From Mercurialis annua (lineage: Eukaryota; Streptophyta; Magnoliopsida; Malpighiales; Euphorbiaceae): 64,000 bases of DNA. Each line of letters begins with the position of its first letter. The stretch's first letter is position 1. Below the pieces are notes generated by a model. It did no database searches. It saw only the letters and a list, made by a program, of their open reading frames with translations, and was not told the origin of the DNA. The translations under genes and the position numbers were made by a program. The stretch covers positions 7,194,501 to 7,258,500 of the forward strand of contig NC_065571.1 of the NCBI RefSeq assembly GCF_937616625.2, read 5' to 3'. Below, in pieces: positions 22,447 to 36,000 of this stretch.

Positions 22447-22992
22447 GGGGCCGTTTGGTTCAAGGTTGGAAATCGGAATGGTAATGGGAATGAGAAAGAA
22501 TGGGAATGATTGTTTTTATTTTTTGTTTGGTTCAAAATTAGTGTGGGAATGAGAAAGGATAAAATTTAATAAAAAAATTATTTATTATTTATTAAAAATA
22601 CTTTTTTTTTGTTTTTTTAAATATTTTTGTATATAAAAAAATTTTATAAAAAAAATAAATATTTTTTTAATTTTGTTTTTTAAGAAATTAAAAAATTATT
22701 TTTAAAAAAAATTAATTTTTTTTATTGTTTTAAGTATATTTTATAAAATAAATATTTAAAAATAATTTTTTTAACAATTATATATTGATTATTTATTATT
22801 AAAATATTTTGTTAAATTTTAATTTCCATTCCCAAAAGTCCATTCCCATGAGATAGGGGGAATAGGTGATTTCCATTGAAGGGGTAATCACATTCCTATT
22901 TCCTAGTACATTTTGACAAAACAAATACAAACAATGAGAATCGTTCTCATTCCCATTCCCATTCATTTTTTTTTGGCGATCCAAACGGCCCC
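22447..22992. mobile_element. MITE with GGGGCCGTTTGG ends
   Basis: Left end GGGGCCGTTTGGTTCAAG, right end …CGATCCAAACGGCCCC. Subterminal GGAATGGGAATGAGAA words are mirrored as TTCTCATTCCCATTCC. The target duplication is not clean (TAA / TAT). The end sequence suggests a Harbinger- or hAT-like non-autonomous family. Confidence 0.7.
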
Positions 22993-25116
22993 TATATATA
23001 GTAACAAAATATCTCATGTTAAATCTATTTATTCATACATATGAATAGGACGATAAGGACATGTGTGCCATGTGTAGTCTATACGATAATTATATTGCGT
23101 GTATTTAAATGATAATTATGTTAGATTTTATGTGGCGCTTTTCCGCCATCCCGCGACGTTTAAAACATGAGTGTGCTTTTAACCCATAATCTCACTTTAA
23201 CCAGAAGAGTGTCGTATGCGTCTCGGAATTGGTACTTTCTCTAATTACAAGTAGTTTGGAACATTGTTTTATAATTTGAAATGTAAATAATTTGGTTAAG
23301 TCATTGTTCTATACTTATAAGCTGACATGTCTTAGTAAAATTAAATAATCACGTAATTTTACAATTTTAACAGTTTTAAACTTTTAGCGGGTGTTTCTGA
23401 TATTGTATAAAGAAGAAAAATTACTTTGGCAAATCAATAGTTAAAAAGTAGAAAAAGTTCATAAATTAGATAAAATAATAATAATTTAGCTTTATGTAAA
23501 TGATTAACCAAGGATTTTGTAAGGTTGTGACGGAAGATAAGATGTAACGTGGTATATGCAATATTCCTGATGAGAATAATTCCATTCCCAACCCTTTCAA
23601 ATTTAAATAGGTATTTCTTGTGACCTCTGACTTTAAAGAAAATCTAAATAAATAAATTGTTTATTCAAGATCAGGAAAAGCATCCTAGTCATTTCCTGAT
23701 CTATTCATCCAAAAGGAATAAAAAAATTATTTTAATTCAATTACATTACTTATTTTCTTTTTAATTATATATTTAATTTTAATAAATATATTTTAATTAT
23801 AGCTAACTATTAAATTTAAAAGCCTATTTAAAATTATTTTTGTTATTTTTTTTTTCAGTTCTAACTGAACAATTCAATTCCATATTTGTATCTTAATTAT
23901 ATTCCAATTAATATTTTTAATGATAAAAAAAAGATATTTCAATCAAAAAAGATTAAATTTAGTTAAAATTGCTAAATTAAAAATATTTGTTTATCATGGA
24001 TACGAAATTAAACAATTTGGTTATATTTTAAGAATATAACTTTTAAAGTGAACAAGTATTTTTTTTTACCAATACATACGATGTCTGATTCGTAGATATA
24101 AATTATTATGAGTGGTTTTCGAACTTCTCTAAAATTCTTACGACAAAGTGTCACCATGTCACCCTCCAACTCAAATCTTGATGATTATTTTTCTTTCAAA
24201 TTCTGTATACATGGAAATAATGTGATGCTATAAGGAATCTAGCTAGTTTTGGAATGTTTCTGTTTTTCTGGTTCTTGGGACTTTAATTGCCACGTGTGTA
24301 GCAATTTTTTTCTTAAATTTATCAAATCTTATTAAATCGAATATGAAACAGTTATATTTATTAAAAAATTCGGGATAATTCAAAAACAAAATCTTATGAC
24401 CTGACATGTAACAGACAACATGCTGTCTGATTCGGAGATCTTACTTACAAAAAAAATGATTATTAATTATTTCGCTAATTAAGTGCAGTCTTCGATCAAA
24501 CTTCATCCATCACCCACAAACTCACATCATCGGATTCAATCATCACTTGATAACTCCTTCATAAAAAAGACGGTAAACTTTTTACAGAAAAAGAATAACA
24601 AACCTTTCACAAAGAAAAGATAAAATAAAATATTTAGAAAACAAACAAATAATGAAAAATAAATAAACTTAATATAACTCATAAACGATTTCATTTTATT
24701 TTTGATGATCTTAATTCAATTTATTTTTGCTCCTTGTTAATTGAATTGCGTTTCGTTGATAAATCTTAATCCATCAAGAAAAAAATGGAAATGAATTGGA
24801 TATTTATTATATCTATGAAATTAAAATAACATATATAAAGGGATAGATACCGTCAACAACAAAATCAAACCATTAACGGCTGCCAGAGAAGAAATAAGAA
24901 AAAAAACTCTAGATGGCTAGGGTTTTTTAGGGAGAAAAGAAAGGTTTTTTGAAAAGTGTAGTAATTTATTTGTTTACTAATTTATTATCATAATATATAC
25001 AATCCATCATTAGTTAGTGTTGTTTTTTAAACTTAAGGGATAATATAAGCTTTAGAGAGCAAAATGTTAGCAATGAAATCTGGAGGCAAATCATCCCACA
25101 CAGAAAAAACATTACT
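22993..25116. other. AT-rich spacer
   Basis: No gene supported. GTCTGATTCG(G/T)AGAT occurs at about 24081 and 24429. 24840-24960 reads like a leader (GGCTAGGGTTTTTTAGGGAG) without a following ORF. Confidence 0.45.
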
Positions 25117-25687
25117 AAAAATAAAGTGTTTATCCGTCGGTAAACAACTAAAATTCGTCGCTAATATAGTTTATTGACGAAGTGACGGACAAATTTCGTC
25201 GGTAATTGGCGACTTAAAAATATGTTATGTCGCTAAATTTACCGATGAAAATCTCATCGATAAATCTGATATCCATCGGTAATTTGATAGGCATTCACTG
25301 ACCACTACAAGACGTTTTAGCGACGAAAATGTCTGTCGCTAAAGTCGTCAATATATTTCTAATTTAGCGACTACCGTTCCGTCGCTAAAAGTCCAAAATT
25401 TTGTCTCCATTTTGTTGGGCTTTAGCAATGGATTTCCCATTGCCAGAATTAAATTTCCGTGGGCAATGATACTGAATTGTCGATAGTATTTTTCCAGTTT
25501 CCGTCGTTTTTTCGTATTTTTTCCTTCCAATTGAAATCTGTTACATGCACTATTCATACACACGACACACTATGAATAGATATAATCAAACCGTAATATA
25601 AAATCTGTCAAAAGTTTACAAAAATAAAAACATATAAATATAGCCAAGTGTTTAAATTTTACACACACGACACTACAAATGTGTAGT
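25117..25687. mobile_element. CACTA (En/Spm-like) transposon end with subterminal repeats
   Basis: CACTACAAGACG at 25303 is a typical CACTA terminus. It is surrounded by repeats of GTCGCTAA, TTTAGCGACG and CATCGGTAA in both orientations, the style of CACTA subterminal repeats. The opposite terminus was not found. Repeats also lie left of 25303, so two elements or a rearranged one may be present. Confidence 0.5.
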
Positions 25688-25692
25688 GTCGT
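25667..25692. repeat. Short perfect hairpin at a retrotransposon insertion site
   Basis: ACGACACTACA and TGTAGTGTCGT are perfect 11-bp inverted arms around AATG. The LTR element begins at the next base, and the last 5 bases of the hairpin (GTCGT) are its target duplication. Confidence 0.8.
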
Positions 25693-27549
25693 TGTAATAA
25701 CCCGTGTTTTTTTTTCCTTTTTTTTTTTGTTATAAATTATGTCGTTGGGTTGATTTTTTTTGTGCCTCGGTTGTTACGTTTAACTTGTTGAATATACTCT
25801 GAGTTTGGTTCGTTGTCACTTGTGGGCCTTATAGCAATTCAACATTTGTAGTGTAACGTCCATGGAAATAATTATAATAATAAAAATAAATACACGGGTA
25901 CAACTAGATATTGACCTTTAAATAAATAAAATAATTAAATAGAATAAACGAGTATGACTATAAGTTAACTTTAAAATAAACATGATAATTAAATAAAATA
26001 AAAAGATAACGATGGAGATTAATTTTTAAAACAAAATTCTAATTTGTCTTTATATATATGTGTTCCCTTAAAACCCTAGTCTAAACAAAAAGAGACTCTC
26101 AAACCTGATTTTTTTATTACGGCGGACAGTGCTATTGTGTACCATTATTTTTGTTTCTTTGGTGTGCAGTCACAATACGGTAATGCTAAACCTTCATTCT
26201 TATGATTGTAATTTTCATAAATCATCTTAGCTGATCATGTCAATTTATCATGTCATCACCATATTTATATCTTTTCATTTAAAAAGAGAATTGGTATACA
26301 TTTGCATGTCCATTAATTTTGTCTTCTGCCTATGGCTTTTCAAATCTAACTCCTTATTGCTTTGAAATAATGGCTATTAACAACGTGTTTATGTTTCAAT
26401 AATTTTCCTCATTTAAGAATGCCGTGGAGTTATTTTTACTTAATATAAATATTTTAAAAAATTTGACGGCCTCAAATAGTCTGTAATATTTAATAATGTG
26501 ATTTGATCAAATATCAACATTTTATTTGAATATTAATTTTTAATTTACTTTAAACTGTTAATATTTAATGGAATATTTTGGTCCCTATATTTATTCAATA
26601 AGCCTAATTCAAATCGAATTCTAGGATTTTGAATTATGTTTGTTTAGGATTTGAAACTAGCGAACTGAAATGCAAATTCTGATGAATCTAATTTAGGTTT
26701 TAAAAAAAATGGTTAATATCTGATTTTATTCGATATTAATATAATATTTGAAAACAATAGTTGTATTATAAATTTTTAATTTGAATATTTGGCTTTAATA
26801 TGAATTGATTAGTCTTTATATTTTAAGCGAATAATTACTTGGGTAATTGTCAATTTTAAATCACCGGCTAAATTACAGTTTAGTCCCTAAACTTTTAAAA
26901 ACTTATTTAATTAAGTTTTTGGTTTGTAACTCGGGTTACTTTATCTTAAAGCTATTGAGTTCCGTTTTAATTTTAATTATTATTTTATCAAGGTTGTTTT
27001 TATAATTATAAACTATGGTTTATAATATTTTATCAAAGTTATTTTGGAATATAAACTCTGATTTATGTATTGATAAAATGTTTGGGATCGGGCTAGACTT
27101 GGGTCGCCCGGCATGTGAGGTTAGCTTGGTAGTTATCGGTAACTCGGCTAACCCACTAATTGGAATTTTGAAGTGATTTATTATTAAATAAGTATTTAAA
27201 TAATATTTTCGAAACGGACTTTAAAGCGAGAACTCAATAGGCTTGTATTGTGTTGACTGTACAATGGGTTGAGTATTGTGTTTACTCTAATTAGCTTTAC
27301 CTTAACTTGTTGTTTGTGCTAGTCCTATGTGTTATCTAGTAATCTTTAGAGTTAGGGTCCGTTTTAATAACTATTGCATTTGTGTTTAGACTCGTCGGCT
27401 GTTCGTGTTTTTGAGGCGAGTCGAGTCTAAGTTGCTTGTCAGGAGTTATCACGTGGATTAGCAAGCAGTGAGTTTGTACTTACTATTTACCGCTTTATTA
27501 AGTAAATTGTTATTTTAATATATAAATATATATTGTATGTATATTTCGA
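25693..27549 (+). repeat. Truncated 5' LTR
   Basis: Matches 28933-30790 base for base as far as I can read, except 11 against 12 T in one run. Divergence begins after TATATTTCGA. Confidence 0.9.
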
Positions 27550-28932
27550 TTTTGAATGAAAAGGAGGTGTAAGACGTAGAGTCTTTTAAACAGGATGGAA
27601 AATTTGTATATAAAAGTTTTTTTGTATTAAAAGATTTTATACCCTCAGGGGTTGGTTTTGAGCATAACTAGCAATCCGGTCGTAGTAAACTGGTCGTATC
27701 GATCTTTCAATGTATACGAGGTTATAGTCAATTGATAGAATAATTTTGAGAATTTGAGTTTGATTAGGATATATGAGTTAGTTGGATTGAGAATTAATGA
27801 TTGCGTTTGGTGAGTTTCGACAACAATATTGGTTGATCGATTTTGTTAATTGATGGTGTTATCGTAATGTTTGTATATCGTTTTTATCATGGTTGAACAG
27901 TTGTTGTGAGAGACAAAAAATTTAAGCTGTCAGATGCAGTCAATCTTCAGTGTAGTCGTAGCGATATTTTTCTGAGTGATTGGGCGAATCATTTGATGGA
28001 TATTGTTTATCACTGATATAGAAATTTTTGTTATCATGAGAGAGATTCGTTTTTTTTTTTTTGAATTGCGATATGAGTTTTTTGTGTTTTATGATTCACA
28101 AGTTAATGGTATTATTGAGTTGGTACTAATCGTTAGGATTAGATGGTTATTATAATGTTTATTTTGGAACCGAAATACTATCTGAAGTTTATTAGGTTTT
28201 GTTATCGATTATTTTGTTATCGAGATTTTATAAGTGGAAGTAATTAAGTGTTGTTGAACGCAAGAATTTATCAACTGGTGTTTTTCAATATTCCTGTTTG
28301 ATGATAGGATTTAGAGTTGTAAAAACGGTAGTCGAGTTTGGTGCTTGATCTTGTATTAGATGAGTTTCGAGATGGTTTTGGGAAACCACTCCGGTAAAGA
28401 GTAATTGTGGCTCCCAACTGGAAAGGTTATTGTTTTATGATTAAGGGGAAGTTAGCATTAAGGCATTTAGTGATCTTTGAGATTGATCGTTATATGGAAA
28501 ATTGTTGAATAGTTTAGTAATGCTGAGTTTCGTTGCTTTTCAAATTTCAAGTTGTTTTATAAAATGAATTTCTGGATTTTAAACATTGGTTTATATATTG
28601 TGGTTTTCTTGGGTCGGGATAGACTTGAGTCGCCCGATACGTGATGTAAGTTTGGAAGTCTTTGTTGACTCGGCTAAATACCATTTTGTTTCTTTTAAGT
28701 TGTTTTACAAGATGGTTTGAAAAAGTTTCCGGATTATGTTTTTAGATAGAACTCAATAGGGCTTAACATACTTTATGGTTTTGCTTTTGTAATTACCCAG
28801 TGGAAGAATACTTTGAGGTTTCATGATGGTTAGGTGCGTTTTGTTCAGCTTGTTTCAAGAACTTTTCGCTATGTTATACGTCAGTAGTTTTGTTTTAAAT
28901 TCGAGGACGAATTTTTAATAAGTTGGGTAGAA

Positions 28933-31611
28933 TGTAATAACCCGTGTTTTTTTTTCCTTTTTTTTTTTTGTTATAAATTATGTCGTTGGGTTGATTTTTT
29001 TTGTGCCTCGGTTGTTACGTTTAACTTGTTGAATATACTCTGAGTTTGGTTCGTTGTCACTTGTGGGCCTTATAGCAATTCAACATTTGTAGTGTAACGT
29101 CCATGGAAATAATTATAATAATAAAAATAAATACACGGGTACAACTAGATATTGACCTTTAAATAAATAAAATAATTAAATAGAATAAACGAGTATGACT
29201 ATAAGTTAACTTTAAAATAAACATGATAATTAAATAAAATAAAAAGATAACGATGGAGATTAATTTTTAAAACAAAATTCTAATTTGTCTTTATATATAT
29301 GTGTTCCCTTAAAACCCTAGTCTAAACAAAAAGAGACTCTCAAACCTGATTTTTTTATTACGGCGGACAGTGCTATTGTGTACCATTATTTTTGTTTCTT
29401 TGGTGTGCAGTCACAATACGGTAATGCTAAACCTTCATTCTTATGATTGTAATTTTCATAAATCATCTTAGCTGATCATGTCAATTTATCATGTCATCAC
29501 CATATTTATATCTTTTCATTTAAAAAGAGAATTGGTATACATTTGCATGTCCATTAATTTTGTCTTCTGCCTATGGCTTTTCAAATCTAACTCCTTATTG
29601 CTTTGAAATAATGGCTATTAACAACGTGTTTATGTTTCAATAATTTTCCTCATTTAAGAATGCCGTGGAGTTATTTTTACTTAATATAAATATTTTAAAA
29701 AATTTGACGGCCTCAAATAGTCTGTAATATTTAATAATGTGATTTGATCAAATATCAACATTTTATTTGAATATTAATTTTTAATTTACTTTAAACTGTT
29801 AATATTTAATGGAATATTTTGGTCCCTATATTTATTCAATAAGCCTAATTCAAATCGAATTCTAGGATTTTGAATTATGTTTGTTTAGGATTTGAAACTA
29901 GCGAACTGAAATGCAAATTCTGATGAATCTAATTTAGGTTTTAAAAAAAATGGTTAATATCTGATTTTATTCGATATTAATATAATATTTGAAAACAATA
30001 GTTGTATTATAAATTTTTAATTTGAATATTTGGCTTTAATATGAATTGATTAGTCTTTATATTTTAAGCGAATAATTACTTGGGTAATTGTCAATTTTAA
30101 ATCACCGGCTAAATTACAGTTTAGTCCCTAAACTTTTAAAAACTTATTTAATTAAGTTTTTGGTTTGTAACTCGGGTTACTTTATCTTAAAGCTATTGAG
30201 TTCCGTTTTAATTTTAATTATTATTTTATCAAGGTTGTTTTTATAATTATAAACTATGGTTTATAATATTTTATCAAAGTTATTTTGGAATATAAACTCT
30301 GATTTATGTATTGATAAAATGTTTGGGATCGGGCTAGACTTGGGTCGCCCGGCATGTGAGGTTAGCTTGGTAGTTATCGGTAACTCGGCTAACCCACTAA
30401 TTGGAATTTTGAAGTGATTTATTATTAAATAAGTATTTAAATAATATTTTCGAAACGGACTTTAAAGCGAGAACTCAATAGGCTTGTATTGTGTTGACTG
30501 TACAATGGGTTGAGTATTGTGTTTACTCTAATTAGCTTTACCTTAACTTGTTGTTTGTGCTAGTCCTATGTGTTATCTAGTAATCTTTAGAGTTAGGGTC
30601 CGTTTTAATAACTATTGCATTTGTGTTTAGACTCGTCGGCTGTTCGTGTTTTTGAGGCGAGTCGAGTCTAAGTTGCTTGTCAGGAGTTATCACGTGGATT
30701 AGCAAGCAGTGAGTTTGTACTTACTATTTACCGCTTTATTAAGTAAATTGTTATTTTAATATATAAATATATATTGTATGTATATTTCGAACTGTTTTTC
30801 CATTATGGCTTTTAGTTGGAACATGCTACCTAATGGGCATCATTAGGACTGTGTGCGCACCGGTATTGATCTAGACAAGGTATGTGATATGTGGTGGTAA
30901 CTCGGTGTGAGCATAGCTCTCGGGACCAGTAGAGTAACTCGGTGTAGCTCAGCTCTCGGGACTCTGGTTATTGATAAAGAATGGTCGGTGGTAACTCGGT
31001 GCAGCTCAGCTCTCGGGACCAGGCCTACTGGATTATGGAAATTATTTAGTATTGTGGATTAGGGTTCCAACTATTATACGTAATGTTGTTATTGAATGTT
31101 TAAACGGTTTTAAAGGTTTTCCACTTGATAAATGTAAATAGTGGTATGAACTCATCTCAGTATATCTGACCCCGTTGTTTTCCCAAATTTTTCCAGGGTT
31201 ATGATATGAGCGAGTCAGCTGCTCTCCGATTCTTTATTTCCTCGGAGGTTCCCTTTATTTTAGTAAAACTGTGAAACTGTTTTATTCTTAGACCGCAGTA
31301 GTAACTAGACGTCTTTATTATTATTATATATTTTTGTCGGATTGGTTCGACTAGTTATATTGCTTTGGCATGCTATATTATTTACATTGGTTTATGATGA
31401 ATCTATTTTAGACTCGGAATTGAATGAGCATGTTATATTAACTGTTGAATATTATAACTGCTAGTTTTAGGCTGAAGTCTCGGTTGCCCCCGAGCATTGG
31501 TTTTCTGCAGGTTATGTGTTTATGTGTTAAATGAAAGGCTAGCTACGGGTTTCGGTACTACATTACCCATACCCTAGCGCCGGTCGCGATTCATGAAATT
31601 GGGTCGTGACA
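28933..31611 (+). repeat. Complete 3' LTR, 2679 bp
   Basis: Starts TGTAATAACCCGTG, ends GGGTCGTGACA. Inside, a unit of about 31 bp (GTAACTCGGTGTAGCTCAGC… ending CTCTCGGGAC) occurs three times at about 30897, 30934 and 30991. These lie in the LTR part lost from the 5' copy. Confidence 0.88.
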
Positions 31612-31616
31612 GTCGT

Positions 31617-32025
31617 CATCATTTGGTAGGGTGTGGGGAAAGGCGGGCGAAGACCTAATGGCAGTGTAGTCATCAACTTCTCCAGCTCAGCACGGTCCCG
31701 CTCGCCAATTTGCTCGTCCACGCTAGCTTTTATAACACGCAACCGCTACTCGACCTGGTCGTCAACCTTTCTCTGTATGCACTGCTTGATCTCCTCACTG
31801 ACCCCATCTCATTCTATTGTTGTGTCTGTGAGGAGCCGTAACGCATTCAAATGGTCTGGGACGATGCAATGTAGCACGTGAAAGCTGAACTAATTATGTA
31901 GATCCGCTGCTTCTTGACCCCTTGAGAGCCAAAAACAACTCGTTCTCGTCAACGGCTCCTAGAGTTGATGAATTACCATCTCCCGACTGAGACTGAGACG
32001 CAACAGCACCTTCACAAGGAAATAA
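31617..32025 (-). pseudogene. Degenerate transposase-like coding remnant (CACTA/plant transposase)
   Basis: On - this GC-richer stretch reads in broken frames with segments such as GAVASQSQSGDGNSS, ENELFLAL and an EEIKQC…DEQIGERDRAELEKL coiled-coil-like end, in the manner of C-termini of plant En/Spm-type transposase proteins. Several stops interrupt it. It lies directly across the LTR element from the CACTA end, so the LTR element probably jumped into it. Confidence 0.4.
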
Positions 32026-33024
32026 TCCTAAAAAAATGAAAAACTTATTATTTGTATAAAATCTATAAAAGTATGTAATAAATATTATTTTAACATAAAT
32101 TCCTAACTAAAATCCAGCAACATTTTCTTTATAATACGAGCATTACCCTTTTTCAGGAATTCCCTGCAAACATATATACATTTATATACACCAATCATTA
32201 TATCACCAAATTAAAAATAACTATACATTTTCAATATGCATGGTTATAAAATAAACTATAGAATTCACCTTAAATTATAATAGATTTAGATCTCTTATTA
32301 ACTATACGAGATCTCTTCTATTAGACTTACATAGAAACTATATAATAATATTTATTATGACTTATTTGAATATTTTTAAATATGAAATACTTGTTTGTAT
32401 TTTTTCAAATAAAAAATATGATATAATCCTTTTGATATAGTTATACAATTTGAATCATATAAATACATAATTTATTAATTTTATATATAATTCAAACAAT
32501 ATATTGTTTTTTTTTTTAAATCTAATGTCAAATATGGCCGAGGACGAGTAGCAGCAGCGAGATAGAAGTGTTGTCGACGGCGATGGAGAGCTGATAGTGG
32601 TGGCGGCGAGCTGACTGCAAAGGCAGTGGCGAGTTGATGTCGTGGTGGTATGATTAGTAAGGTGAAGATTGATGATGATAGTGGATATGAAGGAAGATAA
32701 AGTAACGAAGAAACTAGAATTTAAGAAAACAAAGAGATAAAGAGGAGAGAGAGATTAATATTTTTGTAAATATAAAAAATATGTCAGTATTTTTATAATG
32801 AAAAAATTGATAAGTATTTTTATAAGTATTTTATATTTTTATAATATAAAGTGCAATTTGTTTTTTTAAAAAGCTTTTAAAAGCATTCAACTAGTAGATT
32901 GGGCCAAGCCCATCCACAGAGACCGCCTCTATCTTCCAACGGTAAGCCGTTAACAACTACTTAAAGACTCGGGCCTGGTTTGGTGTGTACAAATCAGAGG
33001 TCTAAAGCAGTAACCGCCACAACA
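32026..33024. other. Spacer and promoter region of the cysteine-synthase-like gene
   Basis: AT-rich to 32500. A short GC-richer stretch at 32530-32680 (GGCGGCGAGCTGAC…) has no sustained frame. Near 32899-32914, TGGGCC and AGCCCAT site-II-like elements, common in promoters of housekeeping and organelle-related plant genes, lie about 110 bp upstream of the ATG. Confidence 0.45.
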
Positions 33025-36000
33025 ATGGCGCCTGTGAAAGACACAGGAGCCATTGTAGCTGCCGTCTCTGTGTCTATGGCCGTTTTATCCTACTTATTTA
33101 TCAGTTTCACCTCAAAGAAAGCTACCCATTTCGCCAATTCTAAAAATGATCTGAAAAATAAATCAAAAAAAGGACTGATCGATGCTGTTGGCAATACTCC
33201 TCTGATCAGAATTAATAGCCTTTCTGATGCTACTGGCTGTGAAGTAAGCTCTTGTTCTTCAATTTATGATCTGGGTATTTTCTCAATTGTCATTAGTATA
33301 TGTTTGGTGCAATAAAGTTTTGAACTTTGTTAAAGGTGTGATAGACCAGGTAGCACGGACAGTTCATTTAATTAAAAGTGTTGGACATTAGAACATTTCG
33401 GACACGAAACTGTATGTGTCCAAGTGTCGCGTTTTCCCGTGTGCGTTTTCATGCTACCTGATAGGTTATGATTTTGATCAAATTATGGGTTTTCTTTGAT
33501 TTGATTGATTGGAGTTATTATGTTCATGAGCTTATTTCAAACCAATTGTTTCATAATTTGAGATTTTTGCTTCTTTGATCAGCGTTTCATCCCTTCATAG
33601 TTATAGTTTATAACAATTGGTTGGAAGCTTTTTTATATTTTTCTCTTATGGTTTAGATTCTTGGGAAGTGTGAGTTTTTGAATCCTGGAGGCAGTGTGAA
33701 AGACAGGGTTGCTGTCAAAATAATTGAAGAGGTACACTTTTGCATCTCTGGTTCGTTAAATTGTGATCATTTTAGCCTGCTGAGCTCTCTAGTTTCAATC
33801 ATATAAATGTTGATAGCTTTAAGTGTTGTTTGTCAATCATAAAGAATCCTTTTCTTTCAACAAAATGCTACTGAAATATATGGTCTGATATTTATAAATT
33901 AAACAGTTGAGTAAAATGAATGTATTACTGTTTTTTAATCTTTGTATAAGCTTTAAGTTGGATCATACACCTGTTTTCAGCAAATCTTATATGACAGCTG
34001 AAATTTCTGTGTGAATTTTGTCTAAAAGACTTCTTTGTGAATTCAGAGCTTGATGGTTACAGCCCAGAGTTTTCATTATGCTGTTTACCACAAAATTCGT
34101 AAGCAATGTAATTGTCTTAAAATTGCATTACTATGATAAAAGAGAAAAGCCTAAGTTCATTAGTATGCAAAAGTACTACTACTAATATTGATAAAAAAAG
34201 CACTACTACGGTACTACCTTGAAATAACACTGTTTCGCCATGTCCATGTCCATGTCCATGTCCAAGTGTCTCATTTTCCTGTGTCTGGTGCTACCTAGAC
34301 GACTACTAGTGCAATGGTAGATGGTTAACAATTTCTGTAACAGTTGTATATCTTTTTCAACTTTTTCGCACTGTATAGGCTTTGGCATCTGGCAAGTTAT
34401 ATCCAGGTGGAGTAGTGACCGAGGGAAGTGTTGGAAGCACTGCTATCAGCCTCGCTACAGTAGCTCCTGCTTATGGATGCAAATGCCACGTGGTCATCCC
34501 AGATGATGTTGCTATTGAGAAGGTTTGGATATATTGTATTTTGAGTATACATTTATGTTATGGTCCCGCGAATAGGATCTCGTCACAGGTCTATTACTCG
34601 GAAAATCTCGTCGATTTCCCTTGTTTTTCCTGTTCTTCGATAAACCTATTTTTTGAGATGATAATGGTGATTTGTTCAAGAGATCACCAACTCTCCTTTT
34701 CTTTAATTTGTGACTGAATTACTGATTGCTTTATTGAATATAATCTTCCCCTTTAAATAGAGAAGAATTTAAACTACAAAAGGAAAAGAATCCCTACTTA
34801 ATATGGATTCCTAATAAGCATAAATAATACTTCCTAAATAATAGAAAACTAAACATTCCTAATTAAGAGTCTAGATATTAGCTAACAAAATGGGAACTTT
34901 ATTATTACAGCTGTAATAAAACAGCTGATCATAACATTACTCCCTTTGTCGACTAAGAGCTTGTCCTCAAGCTCGAACCAGTCTAGCATTCAGATTGGAA
35001 GGTTCCCTCTTCCTCGGGATCGTATAACAAAAGACAAAAAAGTCTCTTGCATTTATGTCCTGGAGAGTAGAGTGCATCACAGTTAAAACATTGCCCTCTT
35101 GCTCTTCGTTCTGACATCTCAGCTTTGCTCAAAAGCTTAATTGGTGGTGTAACCATCTTACTTCCTATGTTGGAAGCTGATTCAAAATTGTTGCCTTGTA
35201 CAACTGAATTCCTGTTAACAGACGCAACAAGTTCATTATTATAGGGTTTGGTAATGGGCCCACTCATATTTGCTCGTGAGTTTAAAGTTCCTTGTGAAAC
35301 TCTTTGCTTACGCTCTAACGCTCGAGCCAAATTCATGGCAATTCCAAGATTCCCTGGTTGCTGGAACTCAATATCAATTCTGATTTCTTCTTTCAATCCG
35401 GCTGTAAAAAGATTCACTTGTTGACGTGGTGTAAGATCTGAAGTCCTTGCCAATAAGGATTGAAATTGGTGTTGATAGTCTTCCACTGATTCGGTCTGGT
35501 TCAAATTTGCTAATTCACCAAGAGGGTTATTACTTAAAGGTGGTCCAAATCGAATGTGACAACATTCCCTAAATCTCCCCCAGTTCAGTTCAGCCTCCTC
35601 TTGTTCTACTTGATCGAACCACAATTGTGCCTCGCCCAAAAGATGGAAAGCAGCTAGGCCTACCTTGTCTCCTTCAGCAGTTCTTTGGTTGTTGAAGAAT
35701 TTCTCACATCTTTTTAGCCATCCTAATGGATCATTTGTGCCATCATAAGTAGGAAATTCCATCTTGGAGTACCTGGGCACCATAAATCCTCCAGATTGCG
35801 AATCAGATTTGTCTCCATGTCCGGAACTTCTGCTGCAGCCACCGATTTCACTCTCTTGCACTTCAGCCTTGTCTTTTCCAGATCCATTGCCTTTTCCCCG
35901 AAAGGAAATTGATAATTCAGCCACCTGCTCTTCTAGTGCACGTTGTCGTGTAGCCATCTGTTCCATAAAAGCATCCAATTTGGCTGCTAAAATTTCTATG

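Larger units (their letters stand above)
25693..31611 (+). mobile_element. Ty3/gypsy-like LTR retrotransposon, large internal deletion
   Basis: Bounded by TG…CA and a 5-bp target duplication GTCGT (25688-25692 and 31612-31616). The 3' LTR is complete (28933-31611). The 5' LTR stops after 1857 bp, and its last roughly 820 bp, primer site, gag and pol are gone. Remaining internal DNA (27550-28932) is non-coding 3' sequence, ending with a GAGGACGAATTTTT segment and a polypurine-like AAGTTGGGTAGAA just before the 3' LTR, as in gypsy elements of the Del/Tekay style. The two LTR copies look identical over about 1.86 kb apart from one T in a poly-T run, so the insertion is recent and the deletion more recent still. 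It cannot move by itself. Confidence 0.9.

Noticed and set aside
25681..31616. Segmental duplication of a non-transposon locus
   Set aside because: TG…CA ends, GTCGT target duplication and a polypurine tract show that the 1.86-kb direct repeats are LTRs.
31633..31881. + strand 82-aa ORF beyond the LTR element
   Set aside because: No family features; the - strand reading has transposase-like segments, so the + ORF is probably a shadow.
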